Source: Dastarcus helophoroides (lineage: Eukaryota > Arthropoda > Insecta > Coleoptera > Bothrideridae). Taken from it: 64,000 nt of DNA. The position numbers and the translations under genes were made by a program. Shown in pieces: positions 36,629 to 48,302 of this stretch. Each line of letters starts with the position of its first letter. Within the stretch, counting starts at the first letter, position 1. The notes beneath the pieces were generated by a model. That model ran no database searches. It saw nothing but the letters and a program-made list of their open reading frames with translations, and had not been told where the DNA came from. The stretch is taken from the NCBI GenBank assembly GCA_028583605.1, contig CM053332.1, forward strand, positions 11,024,442-11,088,441. The letters run 5' to 3'.

Positions 36629-37830
36629 GGGGCGCCTCAGGGGTCTCTTCTGTCTCCTATTCTGTTTCTGTTACACATAAACGATCTCTTAGCTTCAACT
36701 TCCAGTCCTATATACAGCTACACAGATGATAGTAGCCTGGTGTCATCCTTTTTCTCCGACAAACCATTATCCGTCGTAGCTACAGCAGATACAGATAATT
36801 AATCGGGATCTCGAAATGATTCTGGAATGGGGTAAGAAAAATTTGGTCGACTTCAACGCTTCAAAAACTCAGGCCGCGGCTTTCTCTAAGAAAACATCAA
36901 GGGATAATGCAACAAACATACCAATGGACGGTAAAATCCTCCAGATGGGATCTAAATCTGTCTATCCTGGGAGCGAATGCGAGCACTAACTTCTTTTTTG
37001 TGCACGTCATTGCCAAATCGCCTCTCACAAGCTAGAAGCTAAAAAGTACTTCATATCCCATCAGCTACTCACACTATACAAAGCTCAAGTTAGGCCAACA
37101 ATAGAACCCTGTATTCATGTTTGGAGTTCAGCCTCAAAGCACACTTATGCTCTTTTGGATTCAATTCAAAGAAGAGCGATTCGCCTAATTGATGACGAGA
37201 GATTGACCGATTCTCTCGAAACACTAGAGCACAGGCGAATGGTTGGTGACTTATCTCTTTTCTACAAGTACTTTTATGGAAGATGCTCATAGGAACTAAT
37301 AGGATTGATCCCCCCAAGGGCAAGAGTTTCGAGGCATACAAGACAGTCGGAGACAGCAAATTCCTGTGCGGTCCAGCTTGACACAGTGAGGACTTGTGTC
37401 GACGGAGGCTCTTTTCTATAGTACTTCCAACCTAAAGAAGTCGTTACCGAACGGAATTTTCCCCAAAAATTACAACCTATCCTTGCTTAAGAAGGCAGTT
37501 CATTGCCATCCATCCTTGTTTCCGCATCCTACTAGCGGAGCTTTGAAGGCATAATAAGGTTATCCTTTGCGAGTGGATTGAACATTAAAAAAAATGCAAA
37601 GACCTGCGTGGGCAATGTAGATAATTAAACTTTGGGATCATTCTGTATTAACAGTGAAGAAATACTTGAAATTTCTTACAACATGATTAATTCTGATCCT
37701 TGCGTTCTTTGCCCAAAATATGAAGATTCAGCTTTACCAAGCATTAATTTGTAGTACTAAGACGATGGTGCTCCCATCTTCATTGTTTATATTCAATGTG
37801 CTCCTTTTTACTTCTGTAAATAATTCTTGG
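36629..37830 (+). pseudogene. 5'-truncated LINE RT relic, first of a head-to-tail pair
   Basis: It starts inside the RT at the GxxxGSVLSP region (GGGTCTCTTCTGTCTCC), shows a damaged Y-T/A-D-D motif (CAGCTACACAGATGATAG), and continues to RRAIRLIDDERLTDSLETLE and a 3' UTR with CCTTGCGTTCTTTGCCC. A deletion removes part of the region after YADD. It is joined directly to the second copy near 37830. Sense orientation relative to the ADAM gene. Confidence 0.8.
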
Positions 37831-39240
37831 ATATCTCAAAGGCTTTCGACAGTCTGGCACCGATCTCTTCTCGCCAAATTAACATCTTATGGTTTTCCTC
37901 CTGGACTCTGTCATTTGATATCCAATTTTCTGGCTGACAGATCTCTTCAGGTCGTCATCGATGGCATCTCATCCGAGACATTTGCGATTAACGCAGGGGT
38001 GCTTCTGGGGTCTGTTCTGTCTCCTACTCTATTTCTGCTACACATAAACGATCTCTTAGCTTCAACTTCCAATCCTATATACAGCTACGCAGATGATAGT
38101 AACCTTGGGTCATCTTTTTTCTCCGACAAACCATTATCTATAGCTGCTTCAGATCGACTAAGGGAACAACAGATACAGACGATTAATCGGGATCTCGAGG
38201 TTATTCTGGAATGGGACAAGAACAATTTGGTCGACTTCAACGCTTCAAATACTCAGGCCGCGGTTTTCTCTAAGAAAACATCAAGGGATAATGCAACAAA
38301 CATACTAATGGACGGTAAAATCCTTCCGATGGGATCTAATCTATCTATCCTAGGAGTGAATGCGAGCACTAACTTCTCTTGGGACGATCATGTGCGCGTC
38401 ATTGCCAAATCCGCCTCTCAGAAGCTAGGCTTTCTTTTTAGAGCTAAAAAGTACTTCACATCTCATCAGCTATTAACACTATACAAAGCTCAAGTTAGGC
38501 CAACACTAGAATACTGTTCTTATGTTTGGAGTTCAGCCCCAAAACACACTTTAGCTCTCTTGGATTCAATTCAAAGAAGAGCGATTCGCCTAATTGATGA
38601 CAAGAGTCTGACCGATTCTCTTGAAACACTAGAGCACAGGCGTATGGTTGGTGACTTGTCTCTTTTCTAAAAGTACTATCATGGAAGATGCTCGCAGGAA
38701 CTAATAGGATTGATCCCCCAAGGGCAAGATTCTTGAGGCATACTAGACAGTCGGAGACAGCAAATTCCTGTGCAGTCCAGCTTAACACAGTGAGAACTTC
38801 TGTCTACGGAGGCTCTTTGTTCTGTAGTACTTCCAAGCTATAGAACTCGTTACCGAACGGAATTTTCCCCAAAAATTACAACCTATCCTTGTTTAAGAAG
38901 GCGGTTCATCGCCATCTATTCTTGTTTCCGCATCCTACTAGCAGAGCTTTGAACGCATAATAGGGTTATCCATTGCGAATGGATTGAACATTAAAAGAAA
39001 TTATGCAAAAACCTACGTGGGCAATGTAGATAATTGAACTTTGGGATCATTTTGTATTAACAGTGAAGAAATACTTAGGATTTCTTACAACATGATTAAT
39101 TCTGATCCTTGCGTTCTTTGCCCAAAATACGAAGATTCAGCTTTACCAAGCAATAATTTATAGTACTAAGACGATGGTGCTCCCATCTTCATTGTTTATA
39201 TTCAATGTGCTCGTTTTTACTTCAGTGAATAATTTTTATA
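37831..39240 (+). pseudogene. LINE RT relic, second and better copy of the pair
   Basis: An open frame up to 38670 covers the RT: the SKAF core is disturbed (LDISKAF becomes WISQRLSTVWHRSLL by a frameshift), then SNFLADRSLQVVIDG, GSVLSPTLFLLHINDLL, SYADD (38083-38097) and the thumb to SLETLEHRRMVGDLSLF. A TAC-to-TAA change stops it at 38668-38670, and a one-base frameshift follows about 45 bases later. Downstream, PRARFLRHTRQ-type C-terminal sequence and the 3' UTR follow. The ATG of the long frame (37720) lies in the first copy's 3' UTR, so the apparent 316-residue protein is a chimera. Confidence 0.85.
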
Positions 39241-39267
39241 TTTGGCAAATAAAGTTGTCAACGAATT

Positions 39268-41923
39268 CAGGGCCGTGCGGTAAATTTTCTCAGTATACTC
39301 TTCAAAATGCCGCACCATAAAAGTTTTTTCTACTTTTTTTTGAAAATCTTAATTTTTCTCAGAACTTACCTCGAAATTTCTACGTTTTTTGAATACTGTA
39401 AATTTTTATTGTTAAAAATTATGAACTTGCGACCTACCTAAAATTTCAACTTTCAATTTCAATTTTTTGAAAATGTTTACTTTATAATTGGGTTTTTTTT
39501 TGAAAATTTTGATTTTTTTCAATATTTCGTCTTTTTCTTGACATTTTTATTTGGTTATAAATTTTGATTTTCGTTGAAGAATTCTGCTTTTTTGAAAATA
39601 TCAGTTTTTTATAAATGTCGACTTTGAACATTTCGAATTTCGACCTTTTACAAGTTTTGACTTTTTTATAATTCTCCTTTTTTTTAAATTTTGCCCTTTT
39701 AAATCATTTCAACTTTTTCCAAAATATTGACCTTTAAAAATTGCGATTTTAAAAAAAATGATCTATTTTTTCAATTTCCACCATATTTGAAAGATTTGAC
39801 CTTCTGCTTTTTTTTGAAAATGTTAAGATTCGAAAATAATGACTTTTATTAGAAGTTAGACTTTTTGGAAAACCGCGACTTTTTTTGTTTTAACTTTTTT
39901 TTAAAAAGATTCACTCTTTTTTCAAAATTTCAACTTATTTTGAAAAATGTCACTTTTTTTGAATATTTCTATTTTTTTTTTAATTTTCCAATTTTTCGAA
40001 ATATCGCCCTTTTTCCAGATCTCATTTTTTTTCCAAATTTTGCATTTTAGAATATTTTGATTTCCTTTTTTTAATTCGACATTTTTGAAATTCCATTTTA
40101 TTTTTAAATCTAACTTGAAAATATCAAATTTTTTGAAAATATTGGCACTTTTATTGAAAATTTCACAGTTTCCAGTTTTTTCAACATTTCCATCTTTTTT
40201 CTAATACGACTTTTTCTTAAATTTTGGATTATTATAAAAATTTGTATCTTCAATTTCAACTTTCAAAAATTTTAACTTTTGAAGAACTTTACTATGGAAA
40301 ATTTCGACGTTATTGAAAATTTTTGCTTGTATACCTTTTTCAAAACTTTTACTCAAAATTCCTTGCTACTTTTTTCAATATTTTGACGTTTTCGAAAAAA
40401 TTCTACTTTAAAAAAAATTAAGAAAGATGGTTACTTTTCGTTTCAATTTCGATTTTTTTAAAAGCTCAAATATTTTAAATTTTGACCTCTTTTAGAGGAA
40501 AATTTTGAAATTTGGATCGGTTATCAAACGTTTGATTTGTTCTCTCAGTTTTTATTTTACTTCACGATTTTAACTTTGAAAAATTCTACTTTTTTGGAAA
40601 CTTTTGACCTTGGTAAAATGTTTTAAAATTATGAATCTTTATTTTTTTTTAAGAATTTTGTCTTTTTGTATTGACAAAATTTTAATTTTTTTTTCAAAAT
40701 TTCGATTTTTTTTATCAAAATGTCATACTTTTCTCCAAATTTTGAAATTTTTTCTTGGCAAGTTTTTTGCAATTTTTTATTTTATTAAAAATTCCAACTT
40801 TCTTGCAATGTTTTATTTTTTCAAAATATCGATTTTAATTTTTTTTCTTTTTCATAATTTTCACTTTTATCAAAAATTCCAACCATTTTTCAAATTTTCG
40901 ACTGCTTCTCAAAATTTAGACTTTTTTTTCAAAGTTATGTCTTATATTCAGAATCTCGACTTTTGCTCTAAATTTCTAAAAACAATTTTAATATTTCGGT
41001 TTTTTAGAGTTTGAACCCTTTTTTAAACCTACTTTTTTTGCAAAATTTTGACTTTCTTGAAGTCTTTGAATTCTTTCAAAATTTTGTCTTACGGAGCCAA
41101 AATTTAATTTTCACGTTCTCTATTTTCTCGTTTATTTGATCCCGATTTGTCTATCTTTTATTTCAAAATTTTTAAAAATATTTTTTCAAATTTCAATTCT
41201 TTTTTCAAAATTTCCAGTTTATTCTCGAAAATGATAAGAATTGTAAAATATAAACTCAAAATTTTGAGAAAAATGAAAATTTCGTGAAAAAACTCGATAG
41301 TTATGAAAAAACGATCAAACTTTTTTTAGTTTTTTCCTTTCATGAATATCAGTTTTATCCTAAAATGTGGCTTATTTCTAAACCTTTTTTAATTGATACT
41401 CAAGTTTTATTTATATTAATTTTCCTCAAACGACGTCTTTATTTTTTCTTATTCTGTTAGCGAAATTGGAACTTGATTGATGAGACGTGATTGATGACTT
41501 TTTTTAAATTTGAAGAAGTTTTTTTTTGAATATTTATCAGTTTTATATCTACAAATCTGCATTTTATCTAAATTTTTAATTATTTCAGCCAAATCGCCGT
41601 ATGTCCGTAAAGAGTTCTACACTTTTTCGGAAATCAATTTTAATTTTGTAATTTCGAAAATTTTTTATACACTTTGGAATTTTATTTAATTTTTAGCTTT
41701 AACTTTTAACTGAGAATTGTATCTTCTCAATTAAAAAAACATTAAGATTTAAAGAAGAGCCGCATATGCCTACCTTTGACATAGGCCGATATAGAAAAGC
41801 GATTCGTCAAAATTTGTAATTGTTAAATGGATCAAATTATCTCTGATTTAGCTGCTTTTGCCGCCCCCTGAAGGTGCCGCCTGATGCGGTTGCCTCTTTG
41901 CATCATAACACGTCACGGCTCTG
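39268..41923. mobile_element. hAT-like element with perfect 8-bp target duplication, body of T-rich TCGAAA array
   Basis: The left end CAGGGCCGTGCGG and the complement of the right end CAGAGCCGTGACG form a short imperfect inverted repeat. AACGAATT flanks both sides exactly (39260-39267 and 41924-41931). Inside, 39330-41700 is one long T-rich run of TTTCGACTTTTTTGAAAA-type words. The subterminal parts (GCCGCACC on the left, TGCCGCCTGATGCGG on the right) are less AT-rich. There is no transposase. It shows directly that a TCGAAA block is internal to a transposed unit. Confidence 0.75.
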
Positions 41924-41981
41924 AACGAATTTATGAAATAGTCTTCACATTACTAATTAATCTCAAATAATTGATTTGCAG

Positions 41982-42149
41982 TATAAAAGAAGTACTCAAC
42001 AAGAAATCAGGGGTCCATACAATGCCAATAAGGAGTCAAAATACGTAGAGCTGATTATAGTGGTAGATAATAGAGAATACAAGGAGCTTGGAGAAAGTGA
42101 ATCTAAAGTAGCTCATCGATGTAAAACTATTGCCAACATAATAAACGGA
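41982..42149 (+). CDS. ADAM exon d: furin site and start of the metalloprotease
   Basis: 56 codons in phase 0, residues 177-232, between TTGATTTGCAG and GGA|GTAAGT. It opens YKRSTQQEIRGPYNANKESK; with the preceding MLR this makes R-Y-K-R, a furin consensus exactly at the prodomain/protease boundary. KYVELIIVVDN is the first strand of the reprolysin fold. Confidence 0.93.
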
Positions 42150-42413
42150 GTAAGTACAACAACAATTTTAGTCCACAATTATAGCTTATTTTTCTCTATG
42201 ATGACTTTACTCGTATTATATGGAATTTTTAATTTCTTGAATTTTATTGGTAAGTTTCCATTTGGAACTAATTAGACTGTTCCTTATTTCGAAAGTAAAT
42301 CAAATTAAAAGTAAATTAATGAAGTCAGCATTTAAATTTCTAATTAACATAAAACTATTACATTCGTTTTACCCATTTATTCCTTTTGCTTAATAACCCT
42401 TCTTCATTTTTAG

Positions 42414-42583
42414 CTCTTTTCTCAACTCAATATATTCGTTGCCCTAGTGGGCGTTGTGATATGGACTGAACACGACGAAATTATTTTTAATAGCGATGGT
42501 GATAAAACTTTATCCAACTTTTTATATTATAGAAAGACGAAATTAATTAAAGATCATCCAAATGATAATGCTCAGTTATTAAG
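42414..42583 (+). CDS. ADAM exon e: metalloprotease
   Basis: Reads LFSQLNIFVALVGVVIWTE, then LSNFLYYRKTKLIKDHPND, and ends in phase 2 (AG|GTAAAT). It corresponds to residues 233-288. The LNIxVALVGVxxW motif and the R-x-T-K-L..H-x-N-A-Q-L segment are typical of reprolysins. Confidence 0.92.
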
Positions 42584-42637
42584 GTAAATTTACTACCTTA
42601 AATGTGCTGCAGTAATAAATACTTTCTCCATTTTTAG

Positions 42638-42786
42638 CAAATTTGATTTTTCTAATGGTGTAGTTGGGAAAGCTCTAAAGGGACCTATATGTACTTATGA
42701 ATATTCCGGAGGTGTCAATACAGACCATTCTATTGTAGCTGGGTTGGTAGCCACCACTATTGCTCATGAAATTGGTCATAACTTTG
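42638..42786 (+). CDS. ADAM exon f: active-site helix
   Basis: It completes a Ser codon and then encodes KFDFSNGVVGKALKGPICTY to TTIAHEIGHNF, ending one base into Gly (residues 289-338). HEIGH (codons 42765-42779) holds two zinc ligands and the catalytic Glu; the third ligand is in the next exon. The catalytic residues are intact. Confidence 0.95.
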
Positions 42787-43134
42787 GTAAGTGTACTCTT
42801 TTATAAGAAGCTTATCTATCCCAATTTTTAGCTGACTTATTGTGAGTGTATATTTTTTGAGTAATGATTTTTTCATTTGAAATACATCAGTGCGCTAAAT
42901 TAAACCAACAATAACTGCCCTGTTTCACGTGACTGCTTTTTCTGTTAATTTAAAAATATTCGGCATTGGGATTTTGACATACCTAAATGCAGGGCTTTTA
43001 AAAACCCTATCAATTTTTGTTTGTTTTGAAATGACGGAACCGTTTAGTTGGAATATTATTTTTCAGAAATTCATATCTTTAAAAATCAACACGAATTTTC
43101 GGGATAACCTCCTATTATCAATGGCGTTTTACAG
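42787..43134 (+). other. Intron splitting the zinc-binding motif
   Basis: 348 bp of AT-rich DNA. It interrupts the Gly of HEIGHNFG|MEHD. Nothing else is recognised. Confidence 0.8.
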
Positions 43135-43460
43135 GTATGGAACACGATTCTGTTGAATGCGTTTGCCCCGATGCACGTTGCATAATGGCGCCTAGTAGCT
43201 CCGCCGAAGCGCCAATGCACTGGTCTTCGTGCAGCTTAAACTACCTCTTGTTGGCTTTTACTCACGGTATGGACTACTGCCTGAAAAATAAACCCGAATT
43301 TCTGTTCGACAGCCCGGTTTGCGGCAATGGATTTGTCGAACCTGGCGAACAATGTGATTGCGGACTGCCAGAACACTGTGATAACCCTTGTTGTGATGTT
43401 AACACATGTACACTTCATATTAATGCTACTTGCGCCACCGGCGCCTGCTGTGATCTCAAT
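43135..43460 (+). CDS. ADAM exon g: end of metalloprotease and first half of disintegrin
   Basis: Completes Gly and gives [20 protein letters not shown]: the third zinc ligand His and the Met-turn (CIMAPSS). [11 protein letters not shown] ends the protease. The disintegrin domain then starts [25 protein letters not shown]. Residues 340-447, phase 0 end (AAT|GTAAGC). HINATC contains an N-glycosylation sequon (NAT). Confidence 0.95.
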
Positions 43461-43510
43461 GTAAGCTAGAAGAAATAATACCAAAATCTCTATTAACAAT
43501 TTCATTTTAG

Positions 43511-43651
43511 ACATGCAGACCGAAGACTGCTGGAACAATCTGTAGGTCAGCTGATTACGAATGTGATTTGCCAGAATATTGCACGGGTCATTCGGAATAT
43601 TGTCCCCAAGACATGTATAAAATGGATACTGAATCTTGCGAGAATGGAAAG
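43511..43651 (+). CDS. ADAM exon h: disintegrin loop
   Basis: 47 codons in phase 0, residues 448-494. TCRPKTAGTICRSADYECDL followed by PEYCTG is the disintegrin-loop pattern (no RGD; the loop tip is SADYE). Donor AAG|GTGTGG is weaker than its neighbours. Confidence 0.94.
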
Positions 43652-43698
43652 GTGTGGTTTAACAATTAATTTTCATTGACTTAATAGTATTTTTCCAG

Positions 43699-43871
43699 GC
43701 GTATTGTTATCATGGATTCTGCAGGACGAGAAGTGACCAGTGCAGATTATTGTGGGGTGAAACTGGTAATTCTAGCAATGACGAATGCTACAAAATGAAC
43801 ATAAGAGGGAATAAAAGTGGCAACTGCGGATACAACAGACTCAATCAGTCATTTTCCAAGTGCAACGCTGA
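43699..43871 (+). CDS. ADAM exon i: cysteine-rich domain
   Basis: Residues 495-551, AYCYHGFCRTRSDQCRLLWG.. to NCGYNRLNQSFSKCNAE. Ends in phase 2 (GA|GTAAGT). Cys spacing fits the ADAM cysteine-rich domain. Confidence 0.93.
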
Positions 43872-43961
43872 GTAAGTATCCTTTGAATCTAAATTAGTAT
43901 GTCCAATACATAAATTATCCTTTAAAATGTAGTTTCATGTCACTAATCATAATATTATTAG

Positions 43962-44163
43962 GAATGTCCTCTGCGGTATGCTGCACTGCAAGCATTATAA
44001 TGAAAAGTTGGAATTTGGGATGGAATCAGTGGCCATATTGACACATAGCTTCATTAATCTAAATGGGAGCATTGTAGCTTGCCGAAATGCCATTGTAGAT
44101 TTAGGAATTAACCAAATCGACCCTGGTTTAGCCCCTGATGGCGCAGTATGCGGAAAAGACAAG
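43962..44163 (+). CDS. ADAM exon j: cysteine-rich domain
   Basis: Residues 552-619, starting ENVLCGMLHCKHYNEKLEFG and ending ..LAPDGAVCGKDK (AAG|GTAAGT). V-x-C-G-x-x-x-C and P-D-G-x-x-C-G are standard ADAM Cys-rich landmarks. Confidence 0.94.
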
Positions 44164-47100
44164 GTAAGTAAGACATTTGTTTACTCAGGCTTTACATTGT
44201 TATTGCAGTTCAATGGTGGCTTTTTCTTTAATTTGGCAGAGTAATCTGTTTTTCTAATTTCTTTTGACGTAATTAATTTCTCAGTTACACCGAATTCTGT
44301 AAGTCAAAACAAAGAAAGAAATAAGATTAAACCCTAATTTCAAAATTTCATTCTCGGAATTAATACCTGATATTTGTACTTTAAAGTAGATTTTTTTAAT
44401 CTTTCTTTCCCTTGCAATTTTAAATACGGTACTTTAAAAGATTCATCAGAAAAATTTAAAAAAAACTAATTTTAAGATTTTTAAAAAGTCGATAATTTAA
44501 AAAACCCGACGTTAAAATAAAAAAAAATTAAAATGTTAACGAAAAAGGCAAAATTTCGTAGTTTTGAAAAGTCGAAATTTTGGAGAATGTCGAAATTTTT
44601 ATATAAATTTAAAAAAAAAGTTTGGATTTTCAAGATAAGGTGTAAATTTTAAAGAATGTCAATATTTTTAAAAAGTCGACAAAAAATTCGAGAATTTCGA
44701 AAAGAGGCAAAACTTTCAAAAAAAATACAACTTTAAAGAACAGTTTAAAATTTCAACAATATGTTGGGCAAAATTTTGAAAAAAGCCAAAATAATAATAA
44801 AATTAAAATTAGAAGTGTTAGACAGGTAAAATTTTGAAGAAATGGTCGAACATGGTTTAAAAAAGTCGAAAATTTTACAAAAATCTACATTTTAAAGATA
44901 TTCGAGAATTTGAAAGAATCGCCTAATTTTTGAAAAAATTACAAACATTTTTAAAAAACTAGGGACTTTAAAATGTATTCTAAAATTTCAAACATATGTA
45001 TGATCAAAATTTTTAAAAACGTCTAAACAAATTTTCAGAAAAAATCAAAATAATGAAAATTTAAAATTTTGAACAGAAAAATTGAAAATTTATAAAAAGA
45101 ATTGAAAAAATGTCGCTATTTTCGAACTGGCAAAGTCGAAATTTTGATAAAAATTCCTACAAAAAGCCTACATTTTGAGGAAAGCCATTTTAAAAATTTC
45201 TTTGCAAAATAAGCCGAAATTTCAAAAATGGTTGTTATTTTAAAAAAATATAAATTTTGAGGGACATAGCTATGCTTTTTAATAGTTTTGAAAAGTCGAA
45301 ATTTTTATATAAATTTTTCAAAATGTCGACAAAAAATTCGAGAATATGGAAAAGAGGCAAAACTTTCAAAAAAATACAACTTTTTAAAAAACTGAGAATT
45401 TTAAAGAACTGTTTAAAATTTCAACAATATATTGGGCAAAATTTTAAAAAAAGCCAAAATAATAATAAAATTAAAATTAGAAGTGTTAGACAGGTAAAAT
45501 TTTGAAGAAATGGTCAAACATGGTTTAAAAAAGGCGAAAATTTTACAAAAATCTACATTTTAAAAATATTCGAGAATTTGAAAGAATCGCGTAATTTTTG
45601 AAAAAATTACCAACATTTTTAAAAAACTGGGGATTTTAAAATGTATTCTTATTCTAAAATTTCAAAAAATATGTATGGTCGAAATTTTAAAAAATGTTGA
45701 GACAAATTTTCAAAAAAGTCAAAATAATGAAAATTTAAAATTTTGAACAGAAAATGTTGAAAAAATTGAAAATTTATAAAAAAAAAATGAAAAACTTCGC
45801 TATTTTCAAACTGGCAAAGCGGGAATTTTGATAAAAATTCTTACAAAAAGCCTACATTTTGAGGAAAGCCATTTTAAAAATGTCTTTGCAAAATACCCCG
45901 AAATTCCAAAAATGGTTGTTATTTTAAAAAATCTAGATTTTGAGGGATATAGCTATGCTTTTTAATAGTTTAGAAGTCGAAATTTTTATATAAATTTTTA
46001 AAAACAAGTTTTGATTTTTAAGGTAAGATCTAAATTTTAAAAAAATGTCAACATTTTTTAAAAAGTCGACAAAAAATTCGAAAATTTCGAAAAAGGGCAA
46101 AACTTTCAAAAAAATACAACTTTTTAAAAAGCTGAGAATTTTAAAGAACAGTTTAAAATTTCAACAATTTGTTGGGCAAAATTTTGAAAAAAGCCAAAAT
46201 AATAAAAAAATTCAAATTAGAACAGGTAAAATTTTAAAGAAATGGTCAAACATGGTTTAAAAAAGTCGAAAATTTTACGAAAATCTACATTTTAAAAATA
46301 TTCGAAAATTTGAAAGAATAGCGTAATTTTTGAAAAAATTAGAAACATTTTTAAAAAACTAGGGACTTTAAAATGTATTCTAAAATTTCAAAAAATATGT
46401 AGGTTCAAAATTTTTAAAAATGTCGAGACAAATTATCAAAAAAAACAAAATAATGAAATGAAAATGTTGAACAGAAAATGTTGAAAAAATTGAAAATTTA
46501 TAAAAAAAATTGAAACAATGTCGTTATTTTCAAAATGGCAAAGTCGATTTTGATAAAAATTCATACAAAAAGCCTACATTTTGAGGAAAGCCATTTTAAA
46601 AATTTCTTTGCAAAATAAGCCGAAATTCCAAAAATGGTTGATATTTTAAAAGATCTAAATTTTGAGGGATATAGCTATGCTAAATTGCTAAACATTAAAA
46701 TATTCCACTTTTTTTCGAAATATTAAAATTTATAAACGAAGCTGACATTTTGAGAACGGTTTATTAATGAATTCGGTTTTTTTTTAAATTTTGATTTACT
46801 CGTAATTAGAATTTTTCTAAAACTTTTGACTTTGTCTCCTCTTTTAAGACTTCTCTAAACATTTTAAATTAAAACTTGAATTTAAAAAATGCAATATTAT
46901 CCGAAAAGAGTCAACATTTGTAAAAAAAAACCCTCGCAATTATGTAACATTTCCAAAATTGTCATTTTAGTCACAAAATTTTCACTTTAAACTCCAAATA
47001 TACGACGATAATTTCCAGAAACTTTCAAATATTTGGAAAAAGGCAAGTTTTAAGAAAAACAATTTGTCTTTCAACATTTTGATTTTTTTTTTCAAAGTTG

Positions 47101-47369
47101 TATTACCTTTTTCCGAAAATTTCGAATGTAGAGTTTTTCGAAAAATGTTGTTGCCTCCTTTATCTTAAGGTTTGGAATTTGATCTCTTTTTTTCTCGAAA
47201 TTTCGAAATAAACATCGATCATAAGCATTGCGTGAAAAAAGAGTTTTTAAATAAGAAAAAATATACGTGTCCGTATATTTTCATTTTGCAAGGGAAACTG
47301 CGTTTTCCTGGCTTCCATTAAGAACAAGCACTGTTTTCACTTCACACTTCATTAAATTTTTTGCTTCAG
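44164..47369 (+). other. 3.2-kb intron filled by a TCGAAA-type array
   Basis: It contains no exon in frame. About 44300-47230 is array sequence, A-rich up to 46690 and T-rich or mixed after that. The tandem part is listed separately. Confidence 0.7.
44558..46690. repeat. Three tandem ~700-bp units inside an ADAM intron
   Basis: The phrase TTTTGAGGGAYATAGCTATG ends each unit at about 45270, 45953 and 46675 (spacing about 683 and 722 bp). Each unit holds the same order: AAAAAGTCGACAAAAAATTC, TTTCAACAATWTRTTGGGCA, AGACAGGTAAAATTTTGAAG (its first four bases missing in the third unit) and ACAAAAAGCCTACATTTTGA. Copies look roughly 90% alike by eye, so the duplication is younger than the short-period decay within a unit. 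Confidence 0.85.
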
Positions 47370-47565
47370 ATGTGCATTAATCAGCGATGTATGCCAGTTG
47401 CAAGTCTTCGAAAAGACATCGCCACATGTCCGAATGGCTGCAATGGAAACGGATGGTGCAACAATTTGGGGCACTGCCACTGTAAAGACGGATACGCGCC
47501 TCCATTTTGTACTGATGCAGGTTTTGGTGGATCCGAAGACAGCGGACCAGCTAAAGATCCAAACG
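47370..47565 (+). CDS. ADAM exon k: EGF-like domain
   Basis: Residues 620-684: [20 protein letters not shown], then [20 protein letters not shown], then [18 protein letters not shown]. Six Cys in EGF-like spacing. Acceptor TTTTGCTTCAG, donor AACG|GTTAGT (phase 1). Confidence 0.94.
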
Positions 47566-47622
47566 GTTAGTAATGATAGTAGTTATTTAGTTTATTTTTA
47601 ATGTGTTCATTATTTTTTACAG

Positions 47623-47758
47623 CCCATAAAGCAGTGGTACAAGCGTTCTTGATCATATTCCTGGGAGGGCCATCGACACTTGCTGTTTTCGCCCTGCTGA
47701 TGTATTATGCGAAAAGGAACAACTTATTCGTACGCTACAAGAAGAATCCACCTTCAAT
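47623..47758 (+). CDS. ADAM exon l (long form): transmembrane helix
   Basis: Residues 685-729 plus two bases of the next codon. AVVQAFLIIFLGG, PSTLAVFALLMYYA is a single membrane-spanning segment followed by a basic KRNNLFVRYKK stop-transfer. The donor AT|GTATGT at 47759 leaves phase 2. Joined to the exon at 50599 it recreates ATG (Met) and keeps the frame through 691 further codons, which is strong internal support for this splice. Confidence 0.8.
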
Positions 47759-48302
47759 GTATGTACTTAACAGGATTAACACGAGTTTTAGGCATGTTTT
47801 GTCTGCATGCAAAAGTGTTAGTGGTGATGGAAAAACACAACAACCGCCTCCCACAATATCGCAAGCGGTGGCACGTTCGGAGCGCATACGTAACATGGAA
47901 ATTAAACCTCAAGGGTTGGTTTCGACAACTAACGCGGAAGCGATTGATAAGAGCAATTTTATTATTAACAATTTAACATCTAATTCTATGAATAATAGTA
48001 CTAAACAAGCATCTCCTGAAACCTCCGCCAATGGGCGGGTGTTTTTCAAAAACCTAACAAATAACTTGAATTTTACCAAGAATACAAATAAGGATACGAC
48101 TAACAATGATGAAAAATGTGGCGCGAGCAAAATGTCTTTTAAAAACTTGAAACATTTTAAATTCAATAAGAATTTATTTCATAAAAATAATAATGATGAG
48201 CAGTCAAGCGAACAAAGTAATTCAGAAATGGATTCTTCACCACCGGGACCTTCAAATACAGATGTCAAAAATTTGATAGAAAAATTTAGTGTTTCTACAT
48301 AA
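47623..48302 (+). CDS. ADAM exon l (short form): membrane helix plus alternative tail
   Basis: If the donor at 47759 is not used, the same frame continues to a TAA at 48300-48302, giving 180 extra codons (residues 731-910 of the short form). The tail is polar, rich in Asn, Lys and Ser, with a PPPTIS stretch and SSPPGPSN near the end. An open frame of 540 bases in DNA this AT-rich is unlikely by chance, and base use is coding-like. Whether it is a real alternative terminus or part of a longer spliced tail needs transcripts. Confidence 0.75.

Noticed and set aside
37720..38670. A 316-codon open frame as an intact protein
   Set aside because: Its ATG lies in the 3' UTR of the preceding LINE copy, the RT core is frame-shifted, and the stop is a nonsense mutation; it is a chimeric relic.
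40604..41014. 136-codon Phe/Leu-rich open frame
   Set aside because: It lies wholly within the T-rich array of the 39268 element. Its composition follows from TTT/TTC runs and there is no recognisable domain.
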